A DNA stretch of 10,967 bases. Source: an uncultured Rivibacter sp. (lineage in GTDB: Bacteria > Pseudomonadota > Gammaproteobacteria > Burkholderiales > Burkholderiaceae). Shown piece after piece: positions 1 through 10,360 of the stretch (the stretch's first letter is position 1; the number at the start of each line of letters is the position of its first letter). The stretch spans positions 1 to 10,967 of the forward strand of contig CAMLNA010000137.1 in NCBI GenBank assembly GCA_946481025.1, written 5' to 3'. The translations under genes were made by a program, and so were the position numbers. Below the pieces are notes generated by a model, which was not told where the DNA came from, searched no databases, and was given only the letters and a program-made list of their open reading frames with translations.

Positions 1-3581
<3,581 letters not shown>

Positions 3582-3591
<10 letters not shown>

Positions 3592-5789
3592 TCGACCCCC
3601 ACGGCCGATTTGCCGGCGGCGACGCCGACGACGACCGCACCGGCATCCTGGTCGTCGACGACCTGCCGGAGAAGCTGCTGGTGTTCCGCACCGTGCTGGA
3701 GGAGCTCGGCCAGGACCTCGTGCTCGTGCGCTCGGGCGGCGAAGCGCTGCGCGAGGTGCTGCACCGCGACTTCGCGGTGATCCTGCTCGACGTGAACATG
3801 CCCGACATCGACGGCTTCGAAACGGCCGGCCTCATCCGCAAGTACAAGCGCTCGGCGCACACGCCGATCATCTTCATCACCGCCTACACCGACGAGATGC
3901 AGACCGCCCTGGGCTATTCGCTGGGCGCGGTGGACTACATCCTGTCGCCGGTGGTGCCCGAGGTGCTGCGCAGCAAGGTGCGCGTGTTCGTCGAGCTGCA
4001 CAAGATGCAGCGCCGCCTGCGCCGGCAGTCCGAGGAGCGCCTGGCGCTCGTGGCGGCCGAAGCGGCGCGGCGGGCGGCGGAAGAGAACACGCGCCGCTCG
4101 AGCTTCCTGGCGCGCGCCAGCCGGGCGCTGGGTGATTCGCTCGACGCCGAGGTCAGCACCCGCACGCTGCTGAAGCTGGTGGTGCCGTCGCTGGGCTGCA
4201 TGGCCCTGGTCATGACCATGGGCGATTCGCATGAGGGAACGCGCACGACCTCCTGCGTGTGCACGGCCGAAGGCGAGAGCCGCATCGCCGCCAGCGATCT
4301 CGGCCTGCTGCCGCCGGCCGTGCAGGACGCGATCGGGCGCGCGCTCGGTTCGAAGATGCGCGTCGATCTCGATGCCTCGGTGCTGTCGGCGCTCGTGGCG
4401 CTCGATACCGACGCCGCCACCCCGGTGCCGCCCCCGGGCCTGGGGGCCGTGCTGCCGCTCACCATCGGCAACCGGCTGCTGGGGGCGCTGCTGGTGGCCA
4501 CCGACGTTGCGCCACACGAATGGAGCGCGCTCGACGACCTGGCCGACCGCGCGGCGGTGGCCTTCGAGAACGTGCGCCTGTACCGCAGCCTCGAGGCCGA
4601 GATCGTCGAGCGCCGGCATGCCGAAAACAAGCTGCAGCAGTCCAACCGCCGCAAGGACGAATTCCTTGCCATGCTGTCGCACGAGCTGCGCAACCCGCTC
4701 GCGCCGATTCGCAACGCGGTGGAAGTGATCCGCCGCATTGCACCGGCCGACCCGCGGCTCACCCGGGCCAACGACGTGATGGACCGGCAGGTGAACCACA
4801 TGACGCGGCTGGTCGAGGAACTGCTCGACGTGGCGCGCATCAGCCAGGGCAAGATCGCGCTGCACCTCGAGCCGGTGGACCTGCTGGGCGTCATTGCGCA
4901 CAGCATCGAGACGGTGCGCCCGATGATCGACGCGCGCGGCCATGCCCTGACGCTGGTGCTGCCCGACCAGGCGGTGTGGATGCGGGGCGACTTCGCGCGG
5001 CTGTCGCAGATCGTGGCCAACTTGCTCAACAACGCGGCCAAGTACACCGAGGACGGCGGCCTGATCCAGCTGTCGCTGGCCGTCGAGGACGACGGCATGG
5101 CGGTGATCCGCGTGCGCGACAACGGCATCGGCATCGATGACGAGCTGCTGCCCCACGTGTTCGACCTCTTCGAGCAGGGCAAGCGCACGCTCGACCGTGC
5201 CCAGGGCGGCCTGGGGGTGGGGCTGACGCTGGTGCAGCGCCTGGTCGAGATGCACAACGGTCGGGTCGCGGCCGACAGTGCGGGGCCGGGCAAGGGCGCC
5301 GAGTTCCGGGTCTACCTGCCGTGCCTGGTGGAAGTGGGGGCAGCGCCGCTCGTGCCGGAGCAGGGCAATGCGCCGGCCTCCACCGGCTGCCGGGTGCTGG
5401 TGGTCGACGACAACCACGACGCCGCGGAATCCATCGCGATGTTCCTGGGCATGCTGGGCCACGAGGTCAAGACGGTGAGCGACGGGCTGCAGGCCCTGGC
5501 CAGCGCGCCGGTGTATGCGCCGCGGGTGGTGGTGCTCGACATCGGCCTGCCGGGGCTCGACGGCTACGAGGTGGCCCGGCGCCTGCGCAAGCTGCCGCAG
5601 ACGCAAGGCTCGATGCTGGTGGCCGTCACCGGCTACGGCAGCAAGGCCGACCAGGCCCGCGCCTTCGAGGCTGGTTTCGACCTGCACCTCGTGAAGCCGG
5701 CCGACCCCTGTGCCCTCTCCGATGCCATCTCGGCGTGGCTGGCCGGGCACCTGCCGGACACGATGGCCGCGCTGGGTCGGGGGCGCTGA
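3582..5789 (+). CDS. Hybrid histidine kinase, receiver-GAF-HisKA-HATPase-receiver
   Basis: Cytosolic hybrid kinase of 735 residues with no membrane segment. Order: N-terminal receiver (D26/D27, phospho-acceptor D70), coiled coil rich in Arg/Ala/Glu (about 138-172), GAF (about 175-335), HisKA with H367 in MLSHELRNP, HATPase with N-box NLLNNAAKY at 480-488, DNGIG at 513-517 and GGLGVGL at 542-548, then a C-terminal receiver (D609/D610, D653, K705). In the first receiver the usual strand-5 Lys is Ser (S122 in ILSP). I chose GTG 3582 because GAGG at 3572-3575 lies 6 nt before it. GTG 3588 is the alternative and gives a 4-nt overlap (GTGA) with the upstream stop. Either start overlaps the preceding kinase gene, so translational coupling is likely. 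The N-terminal receiver could accept phosphate from the upstream kinase and tune this one; that is inference. No output domain is present. Confidence 0.93.
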
Positions 5790-5810
5790 GCGGCGGAGCC
5801 CGGCAGCCGG

Positions 5811-7427
5811 CTACAGGCTGGCGCGCACGGAGCGCGCCAGCTGCTCGCTCATCTCGTCGAGCGCGTCGCACACGAAGTGCGCGCCGAACTCCTGCAGCCA
5901 GGCGCGTTCGGCGTCGTTGGCTGCGGCGCTGATGATCGCCACGCGCGGGTTCAGCTGCCGGGCGGCGCGGCACACCTGCATCTTTTCGCCCAGCGACAGG
6001 TCGGCCACCAGCAGCGTGCGTGCCTCGGCCACGCCGGCGGCGCGCAGCAGCTCGGGGTCTGTGGGGTCGCCCACCACCCGCTCGAAGGGAAGCGCCGGCT
6101 GGGTTTCGCCGTCGTCGCTGTCGATCACGCGCAGCACCACGCCCATGTCGGCGCAGCGGCGCGCCAGGCGCCGGCCCAGCGAACGAAAGCCCACCATCAC
6201 CACCGGCACGGCGGCCGGCGCCGGCGCAGGGGCGGCTGCGGCTTCTTCTTCAGCGCGGGCCTTCCTGGCCAGGAGCCGTGCCATGAAGCGGAACAGCACC
6301 GGATTGAGCGCGATGGACACGATGGCGACCACGACCAGGGTGTCCATGGCCTGGCGCGGCAGGATGCCCAGGGCCGCTCCGAGGCTGCCCAGGATGAACG
6401 AGAACTCCCCGATCTGCGCGAGCCCCACCGCCACCGTGGCGGAGGTGCGCACCGAGCCTCGTAGCGCGCTGACGATGAGCCAGGCCGCCAGCGGCTTGAT
6501 CACCATCACGATGGCCAGCGCGGCGAGCACGAGGCCGGGGCGCTCCAGCACGAAGGCGGGGTTGAACAGCATGCCCACCGAGACGAAGAACAGCGCCGAG
6601 AACACGTCGCGGAAAGGGCCCATGTCGGCGGCCGCCTGCGGCCCGAAGCGCGACTGCCCGAGCACCAGCCCGGCGAAGAAGGCGCCCAGCGCGACCGACA
6701 CGTGGAAGACTTCGGCCGCGATGGCCGCCACGCCGAGCGCGACCACGAACACGGTGAGCGTGAAGAGCTCGTGCGAGCCGGCCCTGGCCATGCGCTCCAT
6801 CAGCCACGACAGCACGCGCGTGCCCAGCAGCCACACCAGCAGCGCAAACGTACCGGCCAGCGCCAGCGCCTGCAGCAGGGCCGGCAGCAGGGTGCCGGCA
6901 TCGGTGCCGCCCGAGGCCATGGCCGGCAGCACGACCAGCGCCGCCACGGTGAAGAGGTCTTCCACGATGAGCCAGCCCACCGCGACGTGCCCGTCGCGCT
7001 CGCTCAGCCGGTCCTGCTCGACCAGCATCTTCATCAGCACCACGGTGCTGGCCACGGCCAGCGCCATGCCGAACACCGCGCCGGCCGAATGCGACCAGCC
7101 GAACGCCCGCGCGAGCGCCCAGCCCGCCAGGCCCGCGAGCGCGCTCTGGCCGATGGCCCCCGGCACTGCCAGGCGCCACACGCGCAGCAGCTCCTGCGGA
7201 TGGAAGTGCAGACCCACGCCGAACATCAGCAGGATCACGCCGATCTCGGCCATCTGCGAGGCCAGGCGCGTGTCGGCCACGAAGCCGGGCGTGAAGGGGC
7301 CGACCACGATGCCGGCCAGCATGTAGCCGACGATGGTGGACAGCCCGATGCGCTGCGTGACCCAGCCGAGCAGCAGTGCGGCGAGCAGGGCGCCGACGAG
7401 GGTGGTGATGACGGTGAGGTCGTGCAT
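5811..7427 (-). CDS. ybaL: YbaL-type CPA2 K+(Na+)/H+ antiporter with C-terminal RCK/TrkA-N domain
   Basis: Inner-membrane monovalent cation/proton antiporter of 538 residues, a normal length for the KefB/KefC/YbaL branch. Residues 1-395 are a hydrophobic exchanger domain. Family signatures are GPFTPGFVADT near 43-53, LMFGVGLHF near 67-75, GHVAVGWLIVEDL at 146-158 with the conserved membrane acid D157, and LFFVSVGML. The wording of these motifs is closest to E. coli YbaL (RosB). An Ala/Pro/Glu-rich linker leads to an RCK-like Rossmann domain (about 407-530). Its dinucleotide loop reads G413-F-R-S-L-G418, so the middle Gly of GxGxxG is Arg and nucleotide gating may be altered. ATG 7427 is chosen because MHDLTVITT matches the family N-terminus. 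The frame stays open upstream but codes low-complexity Arg/Ala sequence. It lies downstream of a glutathione transferase on the same strand. Ion specificity cannot be read from the sequence. Confidence 0.93.
   Translation of the reverse strand: MHDLTVITTLVGALLAALLLGWVTQRIGLSTIVGYMLAGIVVGPFTPGFVADTRLASQMAEIGVILLMFGVGLHFHPQELLRVWRLAVPGAIGQSALAGLAGWALARAFGWSHSAGAVFGMALAVASTVVLMKMLVEQDRLSERDGHVAVGWLIVEDLFTVAALVVLPAMASGGTDAGTLLPALLQALALAGTFALLVWLLGTRVLSWLMERMARAGSHELFTLTVFVVALGVAAIAAEVFHVSVALGAFFAGLVLGQSRFGPQAAADMGPFRDVFSALFFVSVGMLFNPAFVLERPGLVLAALAIVMVIKPLAAWLIVSALRGSVRTSATVAVGLAQIGEFSFILGSLGAALGILPRQAMDTLVVVAIVSIALNPVLFRFMARLLARKARAEEEAAAAPAPAPAAVPVVMVGFRSLGRRLARRCADMGVVLRVIDSDDGETQPALPFERVVGDPTDPELLRAAGVAEARTLLVADLSLGEKMQVCRAARQLNPRVAIISAAANDAERAWLQEFGAHFVCDALDEMSEQLARSVRASL
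5817..5841. terminator. Strong hairpin at the kinase/antiporter convergent junction
   Basis: A perfect 10-bp inverted repeat, 5817-5826 (GCTGGCGCGC) with 5832-5841 (GCGCGCCAGC), has a 5-nt loop ACGGA. It starts 28 nt after the stop of the second kinase and lies in the last codons of the oppositely oriented antiporter gene. The 21-bp gap between the two stops (5790-5810) holds only a short CCGGC-A-GCCGG palindrome. No T-run follows the hairpin on either strand, so it is not a standard intrinsic terminator. It may instead cause pausing, assist Rho or protect a 3' end. Confidence 0.4.
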
Positions 7428-7602
7428 GAATGTTGACGGCACCCCGCCCCGCCGGGTACGGCGGGCACCCTCCGCGAAGGGGCGGGCCTTGCTTGGGAGC
7501 GGCCCGGTGGCGACATTCACCTGGGCTGCAGCGCTTTGGCAGGCGACTTGGCGGTTGCTTTGTTGTTGCCCAGGGGCTTCGTTACGCGTCGAGCGGATTC
7601 GT
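7428..7602 (-). promoter_or_regulatory. Leader between glutathione transferase and antiporter
   Basis: This 175-bp gap separates two co-directional genes and probably holds the antiporter's promoter or leader. The best sigma70-like pair I can see on the minus strand is TTGAAC (7606-7601) and TAACGA (7584-7579) with a 16-nt spacer. The -10 match is poor, so I would not rely on it. The part nearest the antiporter is a very GC-rich set of overlapping inverted repeats. No convincing Shine-Dalgarno precedes ATG 7427. An open frame runs through the gap, but its composition does not look coding. Confidence 0.35.
7443..7486 (-). repeat. Overlapping, mutually exclusive inverted repeats in the antiporter leader
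   Basis: Pair one is 7443-7450 (CCCGCCCC) with 7479-7486 (GGGGCGGG), an exact 8-bp stem enclosing 28 nt. Pair two is 7448-7454 (CCCGCCG) with 7459-7465 (CGGCGGG), an exact 7-bp stem with a 4-nt loop. The pairs share 7448-7450, so the two stems cannot form fully at once. They lie about 16-60 nt upstream of the antiporter start. High local GC raises the odds of chance pairing. Confidence 0.35.
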
Positions 7603-8295
7603 TCAATGACGCTTGTACTGCTCGGCGCCGAACAGCATCTCGCGTGCCTTGTCGTCGGTGACCGGCTTGCGCTGGGCGGCCAGCACCTCCACGCCACGCT
7701 GCACGGCCGGCCGGGCGGCGATCTCGTCGAACCAGCCCTTGAGCACCGGGTAGTCGGCCCAGTCGATGCCCTGGTTCTTCCAGGAGCGCAGCCACGGGAA
7801 GATCGCGATGTCGGCGATCGAGTATTCAGCGCCGCCGATGTACTTCGACTTCGACAGGCGCTTGTCCATCACGCCGTACAGCCGCTTCGCCTCGTTGGTG
7901 TAGCGGTTGATGGCGTAGTCGATCTTCTCGGGGGCGTAGTTGCGGAAGTGATGCGTCTGGCCGAGCATCGGGCCCACGCCGCCCATCTGGAACATCAGCC
8001 ACTGCATCACTTCGTACTTGGCCGCCACGTCATCAGGCAGGAATCTGCCCGTCTTGCCGGCGAGGTACAGCAGGATGGCGCCCGACTCGAACATGGAGAT
8101 GGGCTTGCCATCGGGGCCGTCGGGGTCCACGATGGCCGGGATCTTGTTGTTGGGGCTGATGGCGAGGAAGCCGGGCTTGAACTGGTCGCCCGCGCCGATG
8201 TCCACCGGGATCACGCGGTAAGGCAGGCCACACTCCTCCAGCATGATGTGAACCTTGTGCCCATTGGGGGTGGCCCAGGAATACACTTCGATCAT
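7603..8295 (-). CDS. yfcG: YfcG-like nu-class glutathione transferase / disulfide-bond oxidoreductase
   Basis: Cytosolic glutathione-dependent enzyme of 230 residues. The family is known for GSH-dependent disulfide reduction and peroxide reduction and has little classical conjugation activity. The thioredoxin-fold half (about 1-85) opens with a YSWATPNGHK stretch, placing T9 and N11 where E. coli YfcG has its functional Thr9/Asn11. It also has SPNNKIPAIVD with cis-Pro P53, and ESGAILLYL with the glutathione-binding E70/S71. The helical half contains GGVGPMLGQTHHF and YSIADIAIFPW. Family-wide resemblance to YfcG/YghU is strong from start to end, and the length is normal. ATG 8295 fits the family N-terminus; a weak GAGAG lies 6 nt upstream. 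It is divergent from the hypothetical gene at 8361 and precedes the antiporter by 175 bp. A joint role in redox or electrophile stress is inference. Confidence 0.93.
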   Translation of the reverse strand: MIEVYSWATPNGHKVHIMLEECGLPYRVIPVDIGAGDQFKPGFLAISPNNKIPAIVDPDGPDGKPISMFESGAILLYLAGKTGRFLPDDVAAKYEVMQWLMFQMGGVGPMLGQTHHFRNYAPEKIDYAINRYTNEAKRLYGVMDKRLSKSKYIGGAEYSIADIAIFPWLRSWKNQGIDWADYPVLKGWFDEIAARPAVQRGVEVLAAQRKPVTDDKAREMLFGAEQYKRH

Positions 8296-8360
8296 TGCTC
8301 GCTCTCTTGTTGTCGGTGGATGTTCGCAATAGCGCGGACTCTAGCCGACGAACCACAAAA
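8296..8360. promoter_or_regulatory. Divergent intergenic region
   Basis: These 65 bp lie between the start codons of the glutathione transferase (minus) and the hypothetical gene (plus), so both promoters should lie here or reach into coding sequence. I see no consensus -35/-10 pair. TTGTTG at 8307-8312 and CAATAG at 8327-8332 on the plus strand are only 14 nt apart, too close for sigma70. No clear operator palindrome is visible. Confidence 0.45.
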
Positions 8361-9113
8361 ATGCTCGACTCCTTCAAGCGCTGGATCGGCGGTACCCCGG
8401 GCGGCCCCGACGGCCGTCCGCTGGCCACCTGGGCCAAGCAGCACGGACTCGAATTCAAGAAGGTGCGCGACGAACAGGGTTTTGTCGTCGAGGGCCGCAA
8501 GGACAACTACGTGTGGCGCCTCGAGTGGGGCGACCCTCAGCGCAACTACATCGGCGGGCGCGAGCTGCGCCTGCGTGCCGAGCTCGCGCTGCCGCACGGC
8601 CTGCAGATGCTGCTCATCTCCCGCAGCCTGGCCGAGCGCCTGGAAGCCGATGCCTTCGATCGCTTCACGCAGGACATGCAGACGCAGATCGACAACTCCA
8701 TGCCGGAGGAGATGCGCTGGCTGGCGATGTTCCCGAAGGTGAACCTGTCGACGTACCGGGGCTTGCGCGGGCGCTTCGTCGCGGTGGCGAGCGCCGCTCC
8801 GCCGGTGGCGGCCTGGGTCGAAGGCGAACTGGCGGCCAGGCTCGAGGACGCCACCACGCGCAGCCTGGCGGGTGACCCGCCCTTCGTGCTCATGACGCTG
8901 CGCGGGCGGGTGTACCTGAGGCTCGAAGCGCCCAGCCTCGAACTCGCCCTGCTCGATGAAGTGCAGGCCTTGTACGACTGCGCGGTGCGCCGCGCGATGG
9001 CGGCGGCCGAAAACTACAACGAGGGTGGTGCTTGGCCCAGCACCACCTCCACCGCCTGGCACAGCCAGCTGCAGCCCGAGTTCCCCAGCGGCGACAAGCA
9101 GCGGCGGCAGTAA
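8361..9113 (+). CDS. Conserved-looking hypothetical protein, 250 residues
   Basis: I do not recognise the family. The product is 250 residues, has no signal peptide or transmembrane segment, and looks like a soluble cytosolic protein. It begins LDSFKRWIGG, then has a well-ordered body with alternating charged and hydrophobic stretches: WAKQHGLEFKKV, GFVVEGR, NYVWRLEWGDPQRNYI. Helical stretches rich in Leu/Ala/Glu follow, and the polar tail from about 216 looks disordered (AENYNEGGAWPSTTS, ending GDKQRRQ). I chose ATG 8361 because the frame upstream (TTG 8295) runs across the neighbour's start region. The codons before ATG are A-rich (ACCACAAAA) with no Shine-Dalgarno, so translation may be weak or S1-dependent. 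Codon use matches the neighbours, supporting a real gene. Its stop is 12 bp from the stop of the convergent acyl-CoA dehydrogenase gene. Confidence 0.85.
   Translation: MLDSFKRWIGGTPGGPDGRPLATWAKQHGLEFKKVRDEQGFVVEGRKDNYVWRLEWGDPQRNYIGGRELRLRAELALPHGLQMLLISRSLAERLEADAFDRFTQDMQTQIDNSMPEEMRWLAMFPKVNLSTYRGLRGRFVAVASAAPPVAAWVEGELAARLEDATTRSLAGDPPFVLMTLRGRVYLRLEAPSLELALLDEVQALYDCAVRRAMAAAENYNEGGAWPSTTSTAWHSQLQPEFPSGDKQRRQ
9024..9047 (-). terminator. Candidate terminator of the kinase/acyl-CoA dehydrogenase operon, inside the convergent gene
   Basis: A perfect 9-bp inverted repeat, 9024-9032 (GGTGGTGCT) with 9039-9047 (AGCACCACC), has a 6-nt loop. Read on the minus strand it lies about 79 nt beyond the acyl-CoA dehydrogenase stop and is followed by CTCGTTGTAGTTTTC, a moderately T-rich tail. 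Read on the plus strand no T-run follows. It is embedded in the variable C-terminal codons of the hypothetical gene. The 12-bp gap between the two stops has no terminator of its own. Confidence 0.4.
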
Positions 9114-9125
9114 GCCCGGCGCTGC

Positions 9126-10343
9126 CTATCGCGCGTGCTTGCCGAGCTCGAGCTTGGCGATCGCGTTGCGATGCACTTCGTCGGGGCCGTCGGCAAAGCG
9201 CAGCGTGCGCGCGGCCGTGTAGAAGTAGGCGAGCGGGAAGTCGTCGCACATGCCGGCGCCGCCGTGCACCTGGATCGCCCAGTCGATCACCTGGCAGGCC
9301 ATGCTGGGTGCCACCACCTTGATCATCGCGATCTCGGCCTTGGCGGTCTTGTTGCCGGCCACGTCCATCATCCAGGCGGCCTTCAGCGTGAGCAGGCGGG
9401 CCTGCTCGATCATGCAGCGCGCTTCGGCAATGCGCTCCTGCGTCACCGTCTGCGCGGCCACCGGCTTGCCGAAGGCCACCCGCGACGAGGCGCGCTTGCA
9501 CATCAGCCCGAGCGCACGCTCGGCCAGGCCGATCAGGCGCATGCAATGGTGGATGCGGCCCGGGCCGAGCCGGCCCTGGGCGATCTCGAAGCCGCGGCCT
9601 TCGCCCAGCAGCATGTTCGAGGCCGGCACGCGCACGTTCTCGAACAGCACTTCCATGTGGCCGTGCGGCGCGTCGTCGTAGCCGAACACGGTGAGCGGGC
9701 GCAGCACCTTGACCCCCGGCGCATCGGCAGGGACGAGGATCATCGACTGCTGGCTGTGCCTGGGCGCGTCGGGGTCGGTCTTGCCCATGAAGATGTAGAT
9801 CCTGCAGCGCGGGTCGCCGGCGCCGGAGGTCCACCACTTGCGGCCGTTGATGAGGTATTCGTCGCCCTGGCGCTCGATGCGCGACTCGATGTTGGTCGCG
9901 TCCGACGACGCCACTGCGGGCTCGGTCATCGCGAACGCGCTGCGGATCTCGCCTTGCATCAGCGGCACGAGCCAGCGCTTCTTCTGCTCTTCGGTGCCGT
10001 AGCGCACCAGCACTTCCATGTTGCCGGTGTCGGGCGCCGAGCAGTTGAACACCTCGCTGGCCCAGGGCACCGCACCCATGATCTCGGCCAGCGGCGCGTA
10101 TTCCTGGTTGGTGAGTCCCGCGCCGAGGTCGCTCTCGGGCAGGAAGAGGTTCCACAGTCCGGCGGCACGCGCCTTGGGCTTGAGTTCCTCGATCACCGGC
10201 AGCGGCGTCCAGCGCCGGCCCGCCTGGGTGTTGGCTTCGATCTCGGCGAAGTAGCGCGCCTCGTTCGGATAGACGTGCGCGTCCATGAAGGCGCGCACCC
10301 TGGCCTGCAGCTCCTTGGTGCGCGGTGAGTAGTCGAAGTCCAT
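9126..10343 (-). CDS. Acyl-CoA dehydrogenase, ACAD10/ACAD11-like
   Basis: FAD-dependent acyl-CoA dehydrogenase-fold enzyme of 405 residues, the usual length for a stand-alone enzyme. It has the N-terminal helical domain, a middle beta domain ([25 protein letters not shown]), and a C-terminal helical domain ([41 protein letters not shown]). The C-terminal [11 protein letters not shown] motif is typical of the ACAD10/11 group. At the position where medium-chain enzymes have the catalytic Glu of YEGT, this protein has D385. The start ATG 10343 has AGGA 6 nt upstream. The gene follows the phosphotransferase gene by 17 bp in the same direction, so the two form an operon. The paired kinase suggests a 4-hydroxyacyl-CoA substrate whose phosphorylated form loses phosphate here, as reported for ACAD10/11 and the P. 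putida lva pathway. An ordinary beta-oxidation dehydrogenase is the alternative. Confidence 0.93.
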   Translation of the reverse strand: MDFDYSPRTKELQARVRAFMDAHVYPNEARYFAEIEANTQAGRRWTPLPVIEELKPKARAAGLWNLFLPESDLGAGLTNQEYAPLAEIMGAVPWASEVFNCSAPDTGNMEVLVRYGTEEQKKRWLVPLMQGEIRSAFAMTEPAVASSDATNIESRIERQGDEYLINGRKWWTSGAGDPRCRIYIFMGKTDPDAPRHSQQSMILVPADAPGVKVLRPLTVFGYDDAPHGHMEVLFENVRVPASNMLLGEGRGFEIAQGRLGPGRIHHCMRLIGLAERALGLMCKRASSRVAFGKPVAAQTVTQERIAEARCMIEQARLLTLKAAWMMDVAGNKTAKAEIAMIKVVAPSMACQVIDWAIQVHGGAGMCDDFPLAYFYTAARTLRFADGPDEVHRNAIAKLELGKHAR

Positions 10344-10348
10344 GGCGC

Positions 10349-10356
10349 TTCCTCTC
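10349..10356 (-). promoter_or_regulatory. Ribosome binding site of the acyl-CoA dehydrogenase gene
   Basis: On the minus strand GAGAGGAA lies in the 17-bp gap after the phosphotransferase stop. Its AGGA core is 6 nt before ATG 10343. This is the best Shine-Dalgarno in the window and fixes the start. Confidence 0.75.
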
Positions 10357-10360
10357 GTCG

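Noticed and set aside
5798..5810. The CCGGC-A-GCCGG palindrome as an intrinsic terminator
   Set aside because: A one-base centre leaves only a very short usable stem, and no T-run follows on either strand.
5710..7326. A 538-codon plus-strand open frame opposite the antiporter
   Set aside because: It is Ser/Thr/Ala/Arg-rich with no domain and overlaps both the second kinase and the antiporter, whose family motifs are clear.
7428..7697. An upstream extension of the antiporter frame, or a small gene in the 175-bp leader
   Set aside because: The extension runs into the glutathione transferase gene, is Arg/Ala/Gln low complexity, and the family N-terminus matches ATG 7427.
9135..10328. A 397-codon plus-strand open frame opposite the acyl-CoA dehydrogenase
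   Set aside because: It lacks motifs and is explained by codon bias on the opposite strand.
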